Shown piece by piece: positions 6,098 through 6,492 of a stretch of DNA of 6,492 nucleotides; position 1 is the first letter of the stretch; every line of letters begins with the position of its first letter. Under the pieces are notes generated by a model. That model made no database searches and was not told where the DNA came from. It saw only the letters and a list, made by a program, of their open reading frames with translations. The stretch lies in assembly GCA_002358975.1 (NCBI GenBank), contig DEPX01000181.1:1-6492 (forward strand), given 5' to 3'. Source of the stretch: Micrococcaceae bacterium UBA3381. Lineage in GTDB: Bacteria > Actinomycetota > Actinomycetes > Actinomycetales > Micrococcaceae. The position numbers and the translations under genes were made by a program.

Positions 6098-6492
6098 ATG
6101 TCCGAAGAGATTAAAAAAGGTCTGGTCGGCGTGGTCGCCGATTCCACCGCCATTTCAAAAGTCAACCCTGACACCAACTCGCTACTGTACCGCGGTTATC
6201 CGGTCCAAGAGTTGACTGAGCACAAATCCTTTGAGGACGTTGCGCTGTTGCTGTGGAACGGTGAGCTGCCGTCACAGGTCGAGCTGGATGAGTTCATCAA
6301 ACTGGAACGCGCCAACCGCGCATTGGATCCAGCCGTGAAAGCAGCCATCGACCTGCTGCCCAAAGACACCCATCCCATGGATGTGGCCCGCACCGCCGTC
6401 TCGGTAATCGGAGCACGCCACGCAGACGCCGAAAGTGCTGACCCCTCGGTAGAATTGCGCAAAGCCAAAGAACTCTTTGCCGCATTCCCCGC
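6098..6492 (+). CDS. prpC: 2-methylcitrate synthase PrpC, N-terminal part (runs off right edge)
   Basis: The first 131 codons of a citrate synthase-family enzyme that condenses propionyl-CoA with oxaloacetate to give 2-methylcitrate (EC 2.3.3.5). Visible family features are KGLVGVVADSTAIS (7-20), the YRGYPVQEL segment (31-39) that follows it in short bacterial-type citrate synthases, FEDVALLLWNGELP (45-58), and HPMDVARTAVSVIG (92-105). The catalytic His, His and Asp lie beyond the window. The start has GGAG five bases upstream and follows the prpB stop by 11 bp. A housekeeping citrate synthase would look similar over this stretch; assignment as PrpC rests mainly on position after prpD and prpB and on the N-terminal KGLVGVVADST-type sequence. 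Confidence 0.92.
   Translation, partial: MSEEIKKGLVGVVADSTAISKVNPDTNSLLYRGYPVQELTEHKSFEDVALLLWNGELPSQVELDEFIKLERANRALDPAVKAAIDLLPKDTHPMDVARTAVSVIGARHADAESADPSVELRKAKELFAAFP

Noticed and set aside
6196..6468. Open frame of 90 codons on the minus strand at the right edge
   Set aside because: It is antisense to prpC, whose citrate synthase-type motifs are clear in the plus frame.

Overview
The window looks like chromosomal core DNA from a moderately GC-rich actinobacterium. A Micrococcales/Micrococcaceae-like host is my best guess. The grounds are the prpD-prpB-prpC gene order behind a FadR/FCD-type GntR regulator, the rlmH-lhr pairing, and starts that look leaderless or use TTG. The taxonomic placement is inferred from gene order and protein character; no database was searched.

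Layout. Positions 1-1494 (minus strand) hold a two-gene unit read right to left: rlmH, encoding the 23S rRNA pseudouridine-1915 N3-methyltransferase with a TTG start, then the first 342 codons of lhr, a large superfamily 2 helicase that runs off the left edge. A 51-bp gap separates rlmH from a divergent, complete gltS-family (ESS) sodium/dicarboxylate-type symporter at 1546-2886. A 116-bp intergenic region follows. It carries two copies of the palindrome TGTATACA exactly 63 bp apart, a 12-bp perfect palindrome between them, and promoter-like hexamers. It leads into gntR (3003-3656), prpD (3649-5157), prpB (5157-6086) and the first 131 codons of prpC (6098 to the right edge). No gene-free stretch exceeds about 120 bp, and no RNA gene, mobile element or CRISPR array was seen.

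How the genes work together. prpC, prpD and prpB encode the methylcitrate cycle, which removes propionyl-CoA by condensing it with oxaloacetate and finally releases pyruvate and succinate. The gntR, prpD and prpB reading frames overlap, and prpC follows after 11 bp with its own ribosome binding site, so the four genes almost certainly form one operon. The GntR protein is the probable local, autoregulating repressor acting at the TGTATACA sites. The symporter lies upstream on the same strand, but a functional link to propionate metabolism is only a possibility. Housekeeping aconitase is presumably needed for the hydration step, since no acnD/prpF pair is seen here.

The window holds no evident undescribed system. 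The most useful leads are the paired operator sites spaced six helical turns apart, an FCD domain that seems to lack half of the usual metal ligands, and the unassigned substrate of the symporter.
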